Shown in pieces: positions 1 through 6,476 of a DNA stretch of 23,272 nucleotides. Position 1 is the first letter of the stretch. Each line of letters starts with the position of its first letter. The notes below the pieces were generated by a model that was not told where the DNA came from, searched no databases, and saw only the letters and a program-made list of their open reading frames with translations. Both the position numbers and the translations under genes were made by a program. The stretch is taken from the NCBI GenBank assembly GCA_964387795.1, contig CAYLYP010000051.1, positions 1 to 23,272 of the forward strand, written 5' to 3'. This DNA comes from CAYLYP01 sp964387795. GTDB taxonomy: Bacteria; Bacteroidota; Bacteroidia; Bacteroidales; UBA7960.

Positions 1-1107
1 ATTTATTCCATATTAAGTATTAATACTTTTTTGAGTGTTAGGTTTACTTTAATAACTGGAATAATAATTGGTTTCTTTATTTTCCCTCGGAAAAAACTAA
101 TTTTTGATATATTATTATCTGGTGTAGCATTGGTACTGCTTGTTTTGTTAATATTTATACCATTATATATAAAAGGGCTTAATAATCTTACTTTTTTACC
201 CTTCCTTATATTTCCTTCAATGCTTATCCTTTCAATTGCTGTTGCTTATGCAATAAAAAAAAGCAGATTGCCAATAACATATTCCACAGCTTTCATTCTT
301 TCGGTTTTACTGTTTTTATTGATCACCTCTTCAAGAAAATTTGGTGAAGGCTGGTTTTTTGTTACTACAATCATATCATTTGTTTATTCGGCATTTTTGC
401 TAAGAGAAATTGTTAAAAAAGACTTTTTTGTGGTCTGGACTATAGTCTGTTTGCCATTTGTTCTTCCTTTTTTCATTTTTTCCGGGCAAACAGGATTATA
501 TCTTGTATTACCAGGGATTATTGTATCAATGATTTTTGGTTATATCGTTTTAAGAAGAAAAAATAACATAAAGTTTAATGTTCTTTCCTATACTATTACT
601 GCAATTGTACTTTTAACCTCATGGGTCCTTCAGGAAAACTGGGCTTCGTGGGTCTATTCAACTCAATACAATAAAATGCCTGGTAATGCCATTCATTTTA
701 GCTTGATTAATAAAGAAAAGGAAATTGTTCATATTGACACAAGCAGCATAAATGTTTATTTATTCTGGGCATCGTACTGTTCAAATTGTAAAAAAGAGTT
801 TCCTTATTTTGAGAAACTTGCCAATGATTATAAAAAACGTAGTGATATTAATTTTTATACAGTTTATTTACAAACTGAAATAAATGATACAGTGACCTTC
901 AATCATTATGCAAAAATAAACACACAGGTAACCTGGACAATTGCTGAAAACAGTAAAGAAATTCAAACAAATTTATTAACTGATGGCGTTCCATTCATAA
1001 CGATAATTGGATTTGAAAACAAAATATTGTATAATGGATGCGTTAATAACAGACCATGGATTTTTGTGAAAAGACCATCAAATTATTTTCCAAAAGCTAT
1101 CTTGTGA
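1..1107 (+). CDS. Polytopic membrane protein with C-terminal thioredoxin-like domain (5'-partial)
   Basis: The frame is open from base 1, and the first candidate start inside the window is a TTG at 31, so the gene probably begins upstream. Counting from that TTG, roughly the first 200 residues are a series of about seven hydrophobic segments with short basic loops. A soluble domain follows, containing F-W-A-S-Y-C-S-N-C (C250 and C253) and later G-V-P-F, which fits the cis-proline loop of the thioredoxin fold. The order of strand, CxxC helix and cis-Pro segment resembles TlpA/ResA-type periplasmic thiol-disulfide oxidoreductases. If the last helix places the domain in the periplasm, a role in reducing or oxidising exported proteins is plausible, but no substrate is indicated. 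I do not recognise the membrane part as a named family such as DsbD or DoxX. The next gene starts 90 bp downstream. Confidence 0.7.
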   Translation: MYSILSINTFLSVRFTLITGIIIGFFIFPRKKLIFDILLSGVALVLLVLLIFIPLYIKGLNNLTFLPFLIFPSMLILSIAVAYAIKKSRLPITYSTAFILSVLLFLLITSSRKFGEGWFFVTTIISFVYSAFLLREIVKKDFFVVWTIVCLPFVLPFFIFSGQTGLYLVLPGIIVSMIFGYIVLRRKNNIKFNVLSYTITAIVLLTSWVLQENWASWVYSTQYNKMPGNAIHFSLINKEKEIVHIDTSSINVYLFWASYCSNCKKEFPYFEKLANDYKKRSDINFYTVYLQTEINDTVTFNHYAKINTQVTWTIAENSKEIQTNLLTDGVPFITIIGFENKILYNGCVNNRPWIFVKRPSNYFPKAIL

Positions 1108-1115
1108 AATTTATA

Positions 1116-1156
1116 TATTTTTGGTGAGGATATTTTAAATTTCCCCGATAGTTTTG
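1116..1156 (+). promoter_or_regulatory. Candidate promoter boxes upstream of the small membrane protein
   Basis: Two matches to the Bacteroidota -7 consensus TAnnTTTG occur in the 90-bp intergenic space: TATTTTTG at 1116-1123 and TAGTTTTG at 1149-1156. The second would give a leader of about 35-40 nt before the ATG at 1198. No TTTG is found at the ideal 20-nt spacing upstream of either, so only the -7 element is supported. Confidence 0.35.
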
Positions 1157-1197
1157 ATTTCAATAAAACTAAACCATAACGCATAACAAAAACTACA

Positions 1198-1734
1198 ATG
1201 ATGAATTCTAAACAAAACGAACTGTCAATAAAGCTTGGCACCTGGGTAGCATCCCGGATAGAAAGGATTGAAATAATCCTTTTCCTGTTGTTTATTGCTT
1301 CAATGTGTATTAAAGTTTTTACCAATATTCCGGTTAATGCCTTAATCATCCTTTCATTGGTAGCTTTGGCCCTGGCTTATTTTTTTAACGCCTTTGCTAT
1401 TATAAATGAAGGAAATATAAATCCAATAGATGTTTTTTTAAACAAGCTGGTAAATTGGGCATGTTCCGTTGCCCTTGTTGGAATTCTTTTCAGGCTTCAA
1501 AACATGTTTAATTATGAGGTGATGGTAATTGTTGGATGTGGTTTATTAGCTATCGCACTACCAGTTATCATCTATCGCAAATCGAAAGAAGATGTCCTTA
1601 AATTATTCAATGCGAGATATCTTATCCGTATGGTTTTGATTTGTGCCATTGGATTTATGTTGGCTTTTTCTCCCGCTGAAGTTTTGGTAAAGAACAAAAT
1701 AATTGCTCCCCCGGCAACAGAGGAAATAAATTAA
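1198..1734 (+). CDS. Hypothetical inner-membrane protein, about five TM segments
   Basis: This is a 178-residue protein starting at tandem ATG codons (1198 and 1201). A hydrophilic stretch of about 25 residues is followed by five hydrophobic segments at roughly residues 26-43, 46-68, 84-102, 108-126 and 142-162, joined by short loops. The C-terminus is short and polar. I see no catalytic motif and do not recognise the family. The gene reads in the same direction as its neighbours but is separated from both by intergenic DNA, so it may be its own unit. It could be a bacteroidotal family of unknown function or a lineage-specific orphan. Confidence 0.65.
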   Translation: MMNSKQNELSIKLGTWVASRIERIEIILFLLFIASMCIKVFTNIPVNALIILSLVALALAYFFNAFAIINEGNINPIDVFLNKLVNWACSVALVGILFRLQNMFNYEVMVIVGCGLLAIALPVIIYRKSKEDVLKLFNARYLIRMVLICAIGFMLAFSPAEVLVKNKIIAPPATEEIN

Positions 1735-1832
1735 GCAGGAATAAGCAGAAATCAATTTATTTTTTACCCTAGGGTTATTCCTTAAGGGGATATTGTTTTT
1801 GTTTTGTTTTACTATAACACTGATTGATTTAT

Positions 1833-1864
1833 TTTGACTATTGATAAAAAACAACATATTTTTG
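1833..1864 (+). promoter_or_regulatory. Bacteroidota-type sigma-A promoter (TTTG-N20-TATTTTTG)
   Basis: TTTG at 1833-1836 is followed after exactly 20 nt by TATTTTTG at 1857-1864, matching the -33/-7 consensus of the Bacteroidota primary sigma factor (TTTG and TAnnTTTG). Transcription would start near 1868-1870 and leave a leader of about 120 nt before the lipoprotein gene at 1991. It is the best-spaced promoter match in the window. Confidence 0.6.
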
Positions 1865-1990
1865 CTTTATTGAATTTGTATGCTTTTAAAAAGCAGTTTC
1901 TTCAAATTGGATTTTATGATTTACAGCAAAAACATTCGCTGTTAAGGATAAAGTGAAATAAATTGAATAATAAATTTAAAAGCTTAGACT

Positions 1991-2389
1991 ATGAAAGCAA
2001 GGATTTTTCTTTTATTGGGTATGGTTTTCTTATTTGCTTCCTGCGAAGAAGAAAGTAATGATTTAACTGACTATCGTGATGATGTAGTTGGATCATATTT
2101 TGGCATTAGTGTATATACTTGTTGGCAGGATACAATAGTTGGTTATAGTCATGATACCACTGATGTAATCGTAAATATCGCAAAAGAAGAAGAAGATTCA
2201 CTGATAAGACTTTCATTCTATCAATCAACAAGTTCTTCATTTTCGTTTAAGTACATAAATGGGAATTGTATTTCGTGTATTACTTTTCATGCCCCTGTAT
2301 TAAAAATTCAAAATGACAGCTTGTATTTCAAACATCAACCAGGATTAGGACCTTACTGGGACGAGTGCTTTGCAAAAAAGGTGGAATAA
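1991..2389 (+). CDS. Small hypothetical lipoprotein, possibly surface exposed
   Basis: This 132-residue protein has a typical lipoprotein signal: a basic start, a hydrophobic core and a lipobox F-A-S-C with the lipidated cysteine at residue 18. The residues right after the cysteine are E-E-E-S-N-D. In Bacteroidota, acidic residues at this place act as the lipoprotein export signal that sends lipoproteins to the cell surface, so surface exposure is an inference. The mature part is about 115 residues, probably beta-rich, with four further cysteines. I recognise no domain. A good promoter lies 127 bp upstream, and 237 bp separate it from the methyltransferase downstream, so it is probably monocistronic. 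Confidence 0.7.
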   Translation: MKARIFLLLGMVFLFASCEEESNDLTDYRDDVVGSYFGISVYTCWQDTIVGYSHDTTDVIVNIAKEEEDSLIRLSFYQSTSSSFSFKYINGNCISCITFHAPVLKIQNDSLYFKHQPGLGPYWDECFAKKVE

Positions 2390-2431
2390 ACAGGTATTCT
2401 CATTCATTCAATTCGTTTAATTCTTTTTTAA

Positions 2432-2439
2432 TACTTTTG
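2432..2439 (+). promoter_or_regulatory. Possible -7 box TACTTTTG
   Basis: TACTTTTG fits the TAnnTTTG -7 consensus in the 237-bp space between the lipoprotein and the first methyltransferase. It lies about 190 bp before the ATG at 2627, so the leader would be long, and no TTTG is found 20 nt upstream. This is weak support, but nothing better is visible in this gap. Confidence 0.25.
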
Positions 2440-2626
2440 CATCCTAAAACACTGAAACATTTCCTGATTTTGTGTTTTATGTAATTGATATGGATCAAAG
2501 TTAAGTACTACATTAAAATGTCGTATTTTTTATAGTTTGGAATAAAATCCTTTGACTTATGTCAATTATATCAAGGAATTAGTATTTAAGGGATCTGTTT
2601 TTAAAGACTTTAATTGTTAAATTAAA

Positions 2627-3310
2627 ATGACAAAAGAAAACATAAAAGACTTCATCCAGTGGGATGTCAGGTCGTGGTCAAAAGCACTTTGCTTTTGGGA
2701 AGAAAACATTGCCTGGGATACTATTCAAAACGGATTGGAGCTAGGCAGCAGGAATGGTGGCCTTTCGCTGTGGCTTGCTTTAAAAGGTAAGTCAGTGGTA
2801 TGCTCTGATTTGATGGATGCTAAAACCATGGCAGAGCCCCTTCATAAAAAACATAGTGTTACTTCTTTGATAAGGTATGAAGACATTGATGCATCAAATA
2901 TCCCTTATGAAAACTATTTTGATGTGGTTGTATTTAAATCGATAGTATGTGGTATTGGGAAAAATGATAATTGTGCGATACAGCAAAAAGTCTTTGATGA
3001 GGCGTATAAAGCATTGAAGCCGGGAGGGAAGTTATTGTTTGCCGAAAATCTGGTTGCTTCTCCGCTTCACAGGTTTTTAAGAAGGAAGTTTGTTAATTGG
3101 GGGAATGCATGCAGGTATGTATCAAAAGACGAGGTAAAAGGGTTTTTAAAGGATTTTTCAAGTTTAGATATAAAAGTCACCGGGGTATTAGGGACTTTTG
3201 GTCGAAATGAGAAACAGAGGGATTTTTTAGCTAAAATGGATAATTTATTTTTTAACAAAATCTGTCCTAATAGCTGGAAGTATATGTGCTATGGTATTGC
3301 AGTAAAATAA
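2627..3310 (+). CDS. Class I SAM-dependent methyltransferase, copy 1 of a tandem pair
   Basis: This 227-residue protein has the class I (Rossmann) methyltransferase pattern. Motif I is G-L-E-L-G-S-R-N-G-G near residues 36-45. The acidic end of strand 2 is V-V-C-S-D-L near 57-62. A conserved E-D-I-D lies near 85-88, a strand 4 motif F-D-V-V-V-F-K-S near 98-105, and a post-motif segment A-L-K-P-G-G-K-L-L-F near 129-138. The substrate cannot be told from sequence. The next gene is a same-length paralogue with 167 of 227 identical residues by ungapped hand alignment (about 74%), so the two arose by tandem duplication. A polysaccharide export pair lies 1.4 kb downstream, and a sugar or lipid-linked acceptor is one possibility, but this is only context. 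It ends before two small hairpins. Confidence 0.8.
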   Translation: MTKENIKDFIQWDVRSWSKALCFWEENIAWDTIQNGLELGSRNGGLSLWLALKGKSVVCSDLMDAKTMAEPLHKKHSVTSLIRYEDIDASNIPYENYFDVVVFKSIVCGIGKNDNCAIQQKVFDEAYKALKPGGKLLFAENLVASPLHRFLRRKFVNWGNACRYVSKDEVKGFLKDFSSLDIKVTGVLGTFGRNEKQRDFLAKMDNLFFNKICPNSWKYMCYGIAVK

Positions 3311-3347
3311 TTTTTTTAGCAACCATACATTGGTTTTTCTCTTTATT

Positions 3348-3470
3348 ACAGGAAAATGAATTTCCTGTGTTTAGTAGATTAACAAGCTTTAAAGATTAGA
3401 GTTGCATTGCTTTCAAAGAATTATCTTCCTGTTTATTAATGCTCAAATTAACATCAGGGAATGAGCATTA
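3348..3470. other. Two small hairpins between the paralogous methyltransferases
   Basis: An 8-bp perfect inverted repeat (3348-3355 with 3361-3368, loop 5 nt) lies 37 bp after the first methyltransferase. A 9-bp perfect inverted repeat (3437-3445 with 3462-3470, loop 16 nt) follows. Neither is followed by a T-run, so neither is a standard intrinsic terminator. They could stabilise or separate the two transcripts. Confidence 0.3.
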
Positions 3471-3530
3471 TTTAAAGACATAAGTTTGATAATAAATTCA
3501 ACTTTTGAATGAAACAAAAGCATATTCCGT

Positions 3531-3538
3531 TAATTTTG
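3531..3538 (+). promoter_or_regulatory. Candidate -7 box TAATTTTG for methyltransferase copy 2
   Basis: TAATTTTG matches TAnnTTTG and lies 61 bp before the ATG at 3600. A TTTG at 3504-3507 lies upstream, but the spacer is 23 nt rather than the usual 20. If used, the second copy has its own promoter, so the paralogues could be regulated separately. Confidence 0.4.
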
Positions 3539-3599
3539 AAATGTAAACATTGAAGGGGGAATACCTGTCCCTGATGTCAGCCAATATCATCAAAACAAA

Positions 3600-4283
3600 A
3601 TGACAAAAGAAATCATAAAAAGCATTATCCAATGGGATATCAGATCCTGGTCAAAAGCCCTTTACTATTGGGAGGAGCATATTAATGCTGATGAAATTAA
3701 CAACGGCCTGGAGCTTGGCAGCATGAATGGGGGGCTTTCCCTTTGGCTTGCCTTAAAAGGTAAGTCAATGGTATGCTCTGATTTGAAGGATGCTAAAAAA
3801 AATGCAGAGCCGCTTCATTTAAAATACAATGTTACTTCACTGATCAGGTATGAAGATATTGATGCAACAAACATACCTTATGAAAACTGCTTTGATGTGA
3901 TTGTTTTTAAGTCTATTATTGGAGGTATTGGAAGAAATAACAATTATGAGATACAACAAAAGGTTTTCAATGAGATATATAAAGCATTGAAACCGGGAGG
4001 TAAACTGTTGTTTGCAGAAAACCTTATTGCCTCGCCCCTTCACCGGATCTTTAGAAAAATGTTTGTGAAATGGGGAAGCTCATGGCGGTATGTTTCAAAA
4101 AGTGAAATGAAAAGCCTGTTAAAGGATTTCAGAAATGTTGAAATTAATGCTACCGGCTTTCTGGGTGCATTTGGGCGAAGTGAGAAACAGAGAAATTTTC
4201 TTGCAAAAGCTGATGAATTACTGTTTAATAAAATCTGCCCTGACAGTTGGAAGTATATTTCTTATGGGATAGCTGAAAAATAA
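3600..4283 (+). CDS. Class I SAM-dependent methyltransferase, copy 2 of a tandem pair
   Basis: This 227-residue paralogue aligns to the upstream gene without a gap. The SAM-binding segments are almost unchanged: G-L-E-L-G-S-M-N-G-G near 36-45, V-C-S-D-L near 58-62, E-D-I-D near 85-88, and A-L-K-P-G-G-K-L-L-F-A-E-N-L near 129-142. The differences cluster at residues 23-35, 67-77 and 155-190. In small-molecule methyltransferases the N-terminal and post-strand-5 regions often form the acceptor site, so the copies may act on different acceptors; this is inference. All frames are intact, so neither copy is a pseudogene. It is followed by a 1.4-kb repeat-rich region with no convincing gene. Confidence 0.8.
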   Translation: MTKEIIKSIIQWDIRSWSKALYYWEEHINADEINNGLELGSMNGGLSLWLALKGKSMVCSDLKDAKKNAEPLHLKYNVTSLIRYEDIDATNIPYENCFDVIVFKSIIGGIGRNNNYEIQQKVFNEIYKALKPGGKLLFAENLIASPLHRIFRKMFVKWGSSWRYVSKSEMKSLLKDFRNVEINATGFLGAFGRSEKQRNFLAKADELLFNKICPDSWKYISYGIAEK

Positions 4284-4427
4284 GATTGATAGCGGATTTA
4301 TCACAGGAATATCAGGGCATGATAAATGTTCATCAGGGGCGGTGCTTGTTTTTTAATTGCTCTTTCATTGTCATTTTTTTCTGGACAGCTCTTTCGTTGG
4401 GCAAGTATCAATTAATCCCGTTTTATT

Positions 4428-4527
4428 AAGTCTTTACGACATCTTATGTTCTCTTGTTATTGGCTCAAAGTTTTCATTGACCCTGAGCCAATTTGCATGG
4501 AATAAGATGTGGTAAAGGCTTTTTTTT
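4428..4527 (+). ncRNA. Nested hairpin element ending in a T-run (structured RNA, terminator or MITE candidate)
   Basis: The outer arms 4428-4447 and 4502-4521 pair at 18 of 20 positions. Inside, arms 4459-4467 and 4484-4492 form a perfect 9-bp stem with a 16-nt loop. Internal loops of 11 and 9 nt separate the two stems. A run of T (4521-4527) follows the outer stem directly. As + strand RNA this would fold into one long bipartite stem ending in U residues, as in an elaborate intrinsic terminator or the 3' end of a small RNA. It lies 144 bp after the second methyltransferase. The long imperfect arms would also fit a miniature inverted-repeat element. Confidence 0.4.
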
Positions 4528-4627
4528 GTACCCCAATTTCGATACTTTCCTGAGATTGGTTTTTTAAACTACGGCATTTCAGTTACAGGTAGTTTCTGAT
4601 ACAGCATTTCCATAAAAAAGAGGTATC

Positions 4628-4761
4628 AAGTTAAGGGTTGAGCCGGGGTTGAGCCGGGGTTGAGGCGGGTTTGAGGCGGGTTTGAGGCGGGTTTGAACCG
4701 GGTTGAAAGCGGCTCAAGCCCGGTTTAAGTCCGTTTCAACTTCGCCTCAACCATTAACTTG
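4628..4761. repeat. 11-bp tandem repeat (7 units) followed by inverted units, forming a large hairpin
   Basis: From 4636 to 4712 there are seven contiguous 11-bp units of the type G(G/T)TTGA(G/A)(C/G)CGG, with no change in period. From 4713 to about 4756 come four more 11-bp blocks in the opposite orientation and more diverged, for example CTCAAGCCCGG. The outermost 8 bp (4628-4635 and 4754-4761) are perfect inverted complements. Folding the first 49 bp against the last 49 bp gives about 36 matches by hand. The tract is clearly richer in G+C than its surroundings. I know of no named family that it matches with certainty. Confidence 0.7.
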
Positions 4762-4842
4762 TGGTTACCAGAATAGGTATTTGATGTTGGAAGAAGATGG
4801 TATCGATAGGGATTAAGGTCTGTTGTCAGATGATTTGGAGGG

Positions 4843-5110
4843 GAACTCCTACGGAGTTCAAAGCGCAGGTATTGCAGTTCGCCCCCGGATAAATCCGGGG
4901 GTTATGCACAGGATACTCCTAACGGAGTAAGAAAAAAGGATTTGAACATGCAATGTGTCTTGCCAATGAAGGTTCCTTAGTTTTCCAGATAAGGAAATGA
5001 AGTAGGGATAGTAAAAACGGATAAAAGCCTGTAGGGCTTTACTGTAAATAACCCCCGGATTTATCCGGGGGAAGGGGACAAAGCGCTAACAAAAAACCCT
5101 GTAAGGGTTT
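4843..5110. repeat. Cluster of six short palindromes, including two near-identical copies of one
   Basis: Six hairpin-forming palindromes lie within 270 bp: 4843-4859 (7-bp arms, 3-nt loop), 4882-4901 (9-bp arms CCCCCGGAT/ATCCGGGGG, 2-nt loop), 4914-4929 (6-bp arms), 5024-5040 (6-bp arms), 5052-5071 (the same CCCCCGGAT/ATCCGGGGG arms, loop TT instead of AA), and 5094-5110 (7-bp arms, 3-nt loop). The arms are perfect. The first and third share the core ACTCC/GGAGT, and the fourth and sixth share the form AAaCCCT-gta-AGGGtTT. This looks like an extragenic palindromic (REP-like) cluster of the kind spread by Y1 transposases. No transposase gene is present. Confidence 0.6.
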
Positions 5111-5253
5111 CCCTATGTTGAATTATGCCAGGGTTGTTTGAGGATATGTCATTTGGAACATACACACCACATAGAAGGCCAAGAAGCAATAAATAGGGTT
5201 TCATTTGGCCAACAAGCTCAGCCAACGCAGCACCTGCAAGCACTGGAAAGCTA

Positions 5254-5270
5254 ACTGAGCCTGTCGAAGT
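5254..5270. repeat. Copy of a widespread short dispersed repeat
   Basis: The 17-bp string ACTGAGCCTGTCGAAGT matches, from memory, the CTTCGACAGGCTCAG-type sequence that recurs between genes in many bacterial genomes. It was recognised by eye without a database search. It lies in the same repeat-rich gap as the palindromes. Confidence 0.35.
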
Positions 5271-5596
5271 CATCTTTTTAATTAGCAAGCAAGGATTCCA
5301 TCTGACCTTAAAAATATAAAATTTTATGGATGAACATTGTCCACTAATATTTGCCATGATTACTGAAGGTGTATATCTTTTTCGTATTGTGGGCTTAAAG
5401 TATTTTTAAATGCTGTGCCTTGTTACCTGGAATGTGGTTCCATAAAGGCTTTTATTACGGTTTAATAATGCTGCTGTTTTACCTAACCCGAAAGACTTTA
5501 TTAAAAACAGTTGTTATATCTGCATTTTTTTTGCGATAATTGGCAAATAATAATCTAACTACCAAAAAATACGGATAAAAAATGAATATAAAATTG

Positions 5597-5604
5597 TAAT
5601 TTTG
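5597..5604 (+). promoter_or_regulatory. Candidate -7 box TAATTTTG for the export pair
   Basis: TAATTTTG matches TAnnTTTG and lies 71 bp before the ATG at 5676, predicting a leader of about 65 nt. No TTTG is found at the standard 20-nt distance upstream. No ops/JUMPstart-like antitermination site was seen in the leader. Confidence 0.4.
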
Positions 5605-5675
5605 TTTAGTTTTTTAATGAATGTTTAAAAACAGAGAGGATAATCAGAAGCAGAAAATCCTATAAGTAACAGAAA

Positions 5676-6458
5676 ATGAAACATTGGCGGTATTCGGCAA
5701 TATATGTAGTATTGCTATTAACAATAGTGAGTTTTATGGGTTGTGTACCTCAAAGCAAGGTTGTTTACTTTCAGCCGGTTGAGAATGATACTACAGGAGT
5801 AATTTTTGATCAGCCCGAATATGAAATAAAAAAAGGTGATATCCTCCATGTAAGGGTATTGACTCTGGACGATGAGAGTTATTTTCTTTTCAACAATGAA
5901 GAACAGAGGCTGACAGGAGGAGGTGGAGCCCGCCAGCAGAACAACATAAGTATTTATTTAAACGGATATGCAGTCAGCCAGGAGGGTGATGTTCAGATTC
6001 CGGTAGTAGGAAATATCCCTGTTGCAGGGCTTACTTTAAGAGAGGCAACAGATACGATAACTTCAAAAATTGATATGTATTCCAAGGGTGCCACAGTGAT
6101 TGTTAAGCTGGCAAATTTTTCTGTTACAGTGCTGGGAGAAGTTAAGAAACCCGGCAATTTTTATATATATGACAACAGGATTAACCTGATGGATGCCATA
6201 GGCCTTGCAGGAGACCTTACCGATTATGGGAACCGAAAAGTAAAAATTGCAAGGCAAACCTCAGAAGGTATTATTTTTGGGGAAGTTGACATCACAAAGC
6301 GTAGTAGTGTAAGTTCGGAATTTTTCTTTTTACAACCCAATGATGTGGTTTATGTTGAGCCGCTCTATGCCAAGAGGTTTGGTTTTAGCCAATTCCCATT
6401 TAGTGTTTTGTTCTCAGCAGTGACAACAACAATACTGTTGATAAATCTATTCAAGTAA
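5676..6458 (+). CDS. wza: Wza-like polysaccharide export outer-membrane lipoprotein
   Basis: This 260-residue protein is of the polysaccharide biosynthesis/export family. It starts with a lipoprotein signal (S-F-M-G-C, cysteine 23). A Poly_export domain begins near Y-E-I-K-K-G-D-I-L-H (about residue 50) and contains G-D-V-Q-I-P-V-V-G. An SLBB-type domain follows, with V-T-V-L-G-E-V-K-K-P-G-N-F near 147-159 and A-I-G-L-A-G-D-L-T-D-Y-G near 172-183. The C-terminus is hydrophobic (about 240-259), which fits the membrane-spanning helix that in E. coli Wza forms the outer-membrane pore. It is shorter than E. coli Wza (about 380 residues), as is usual for bacteroidotal versions. It is 18 bp from the Wzc-like gene, and the two would form the trans-envelope export channel. 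The symbol marks homology; the exact polymer is unknown. Confidence 0.85.
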   Translation: MKHWRYSAIYVVLLLTIVSFMGCVPQSKVVYFQPVENDTTGVIFDQPEYEIKKGDILHVRVLTLDDESYFLFNNEEQRLTGGGGARQQNNISIYLNGYAVSQEGDVQIPVVGNIPVAGLTLREATDTITSKIDMYSKGATVIVKLANFSVTVLGEVKKPGNFYIYDNRINLMDAIGLAGDLTDYGNRKVKIARQTSEGIIFGEVDITKRSSVSSEFFFLQPNDVVYVEPLYAKRFGFSQFPFSVLFSAVTTTILLINLFK

Positions 6459-6476
6459 AACCTAAAAACAAGAAAT

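Larger units (their letters stand above)
4284..5675. other. 1.4-kb non-coding, repeat-rich region
   Basis: I find no credible gene here on either strand. A 98-codon minus-strand frame (5061-5357) lacks family features, and its 3' end runs through the palindromic repeats. The region holds a nested hairpin with a T-run (4428-4527), a small stem (4533-4540 with 4552-4559) followed by six Ts, an 11-bp-period array that turns back on itself (4628-4761), a cluster of short palindromes (4843-5110), a copy of a widespread short repeat (5254-5270), and a candidate promoter for the export genes (5597-5604). Confidence 0.6.

Noticed and set aside
1766..1775. 10-bp palindrome ACCCTAGGGT after the small membrane protein
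   Set aside because: It is short, has no T-run and no repeat elsewhere in the window, so it is likely chance.
4636..4756. The 11-bp array as a CRISPR array
   Set aside because: The units are 11 bp and contiguous with no spacers, and no cas gene is present.
5061..5357. 98-codon minus-strand open frame in the repeat-rich gap
   Set aside because: It has no family features, its 3' part crosses the palindromic repeats, and its composition is unlike the neighbouring genes. It is treated as non-coding.
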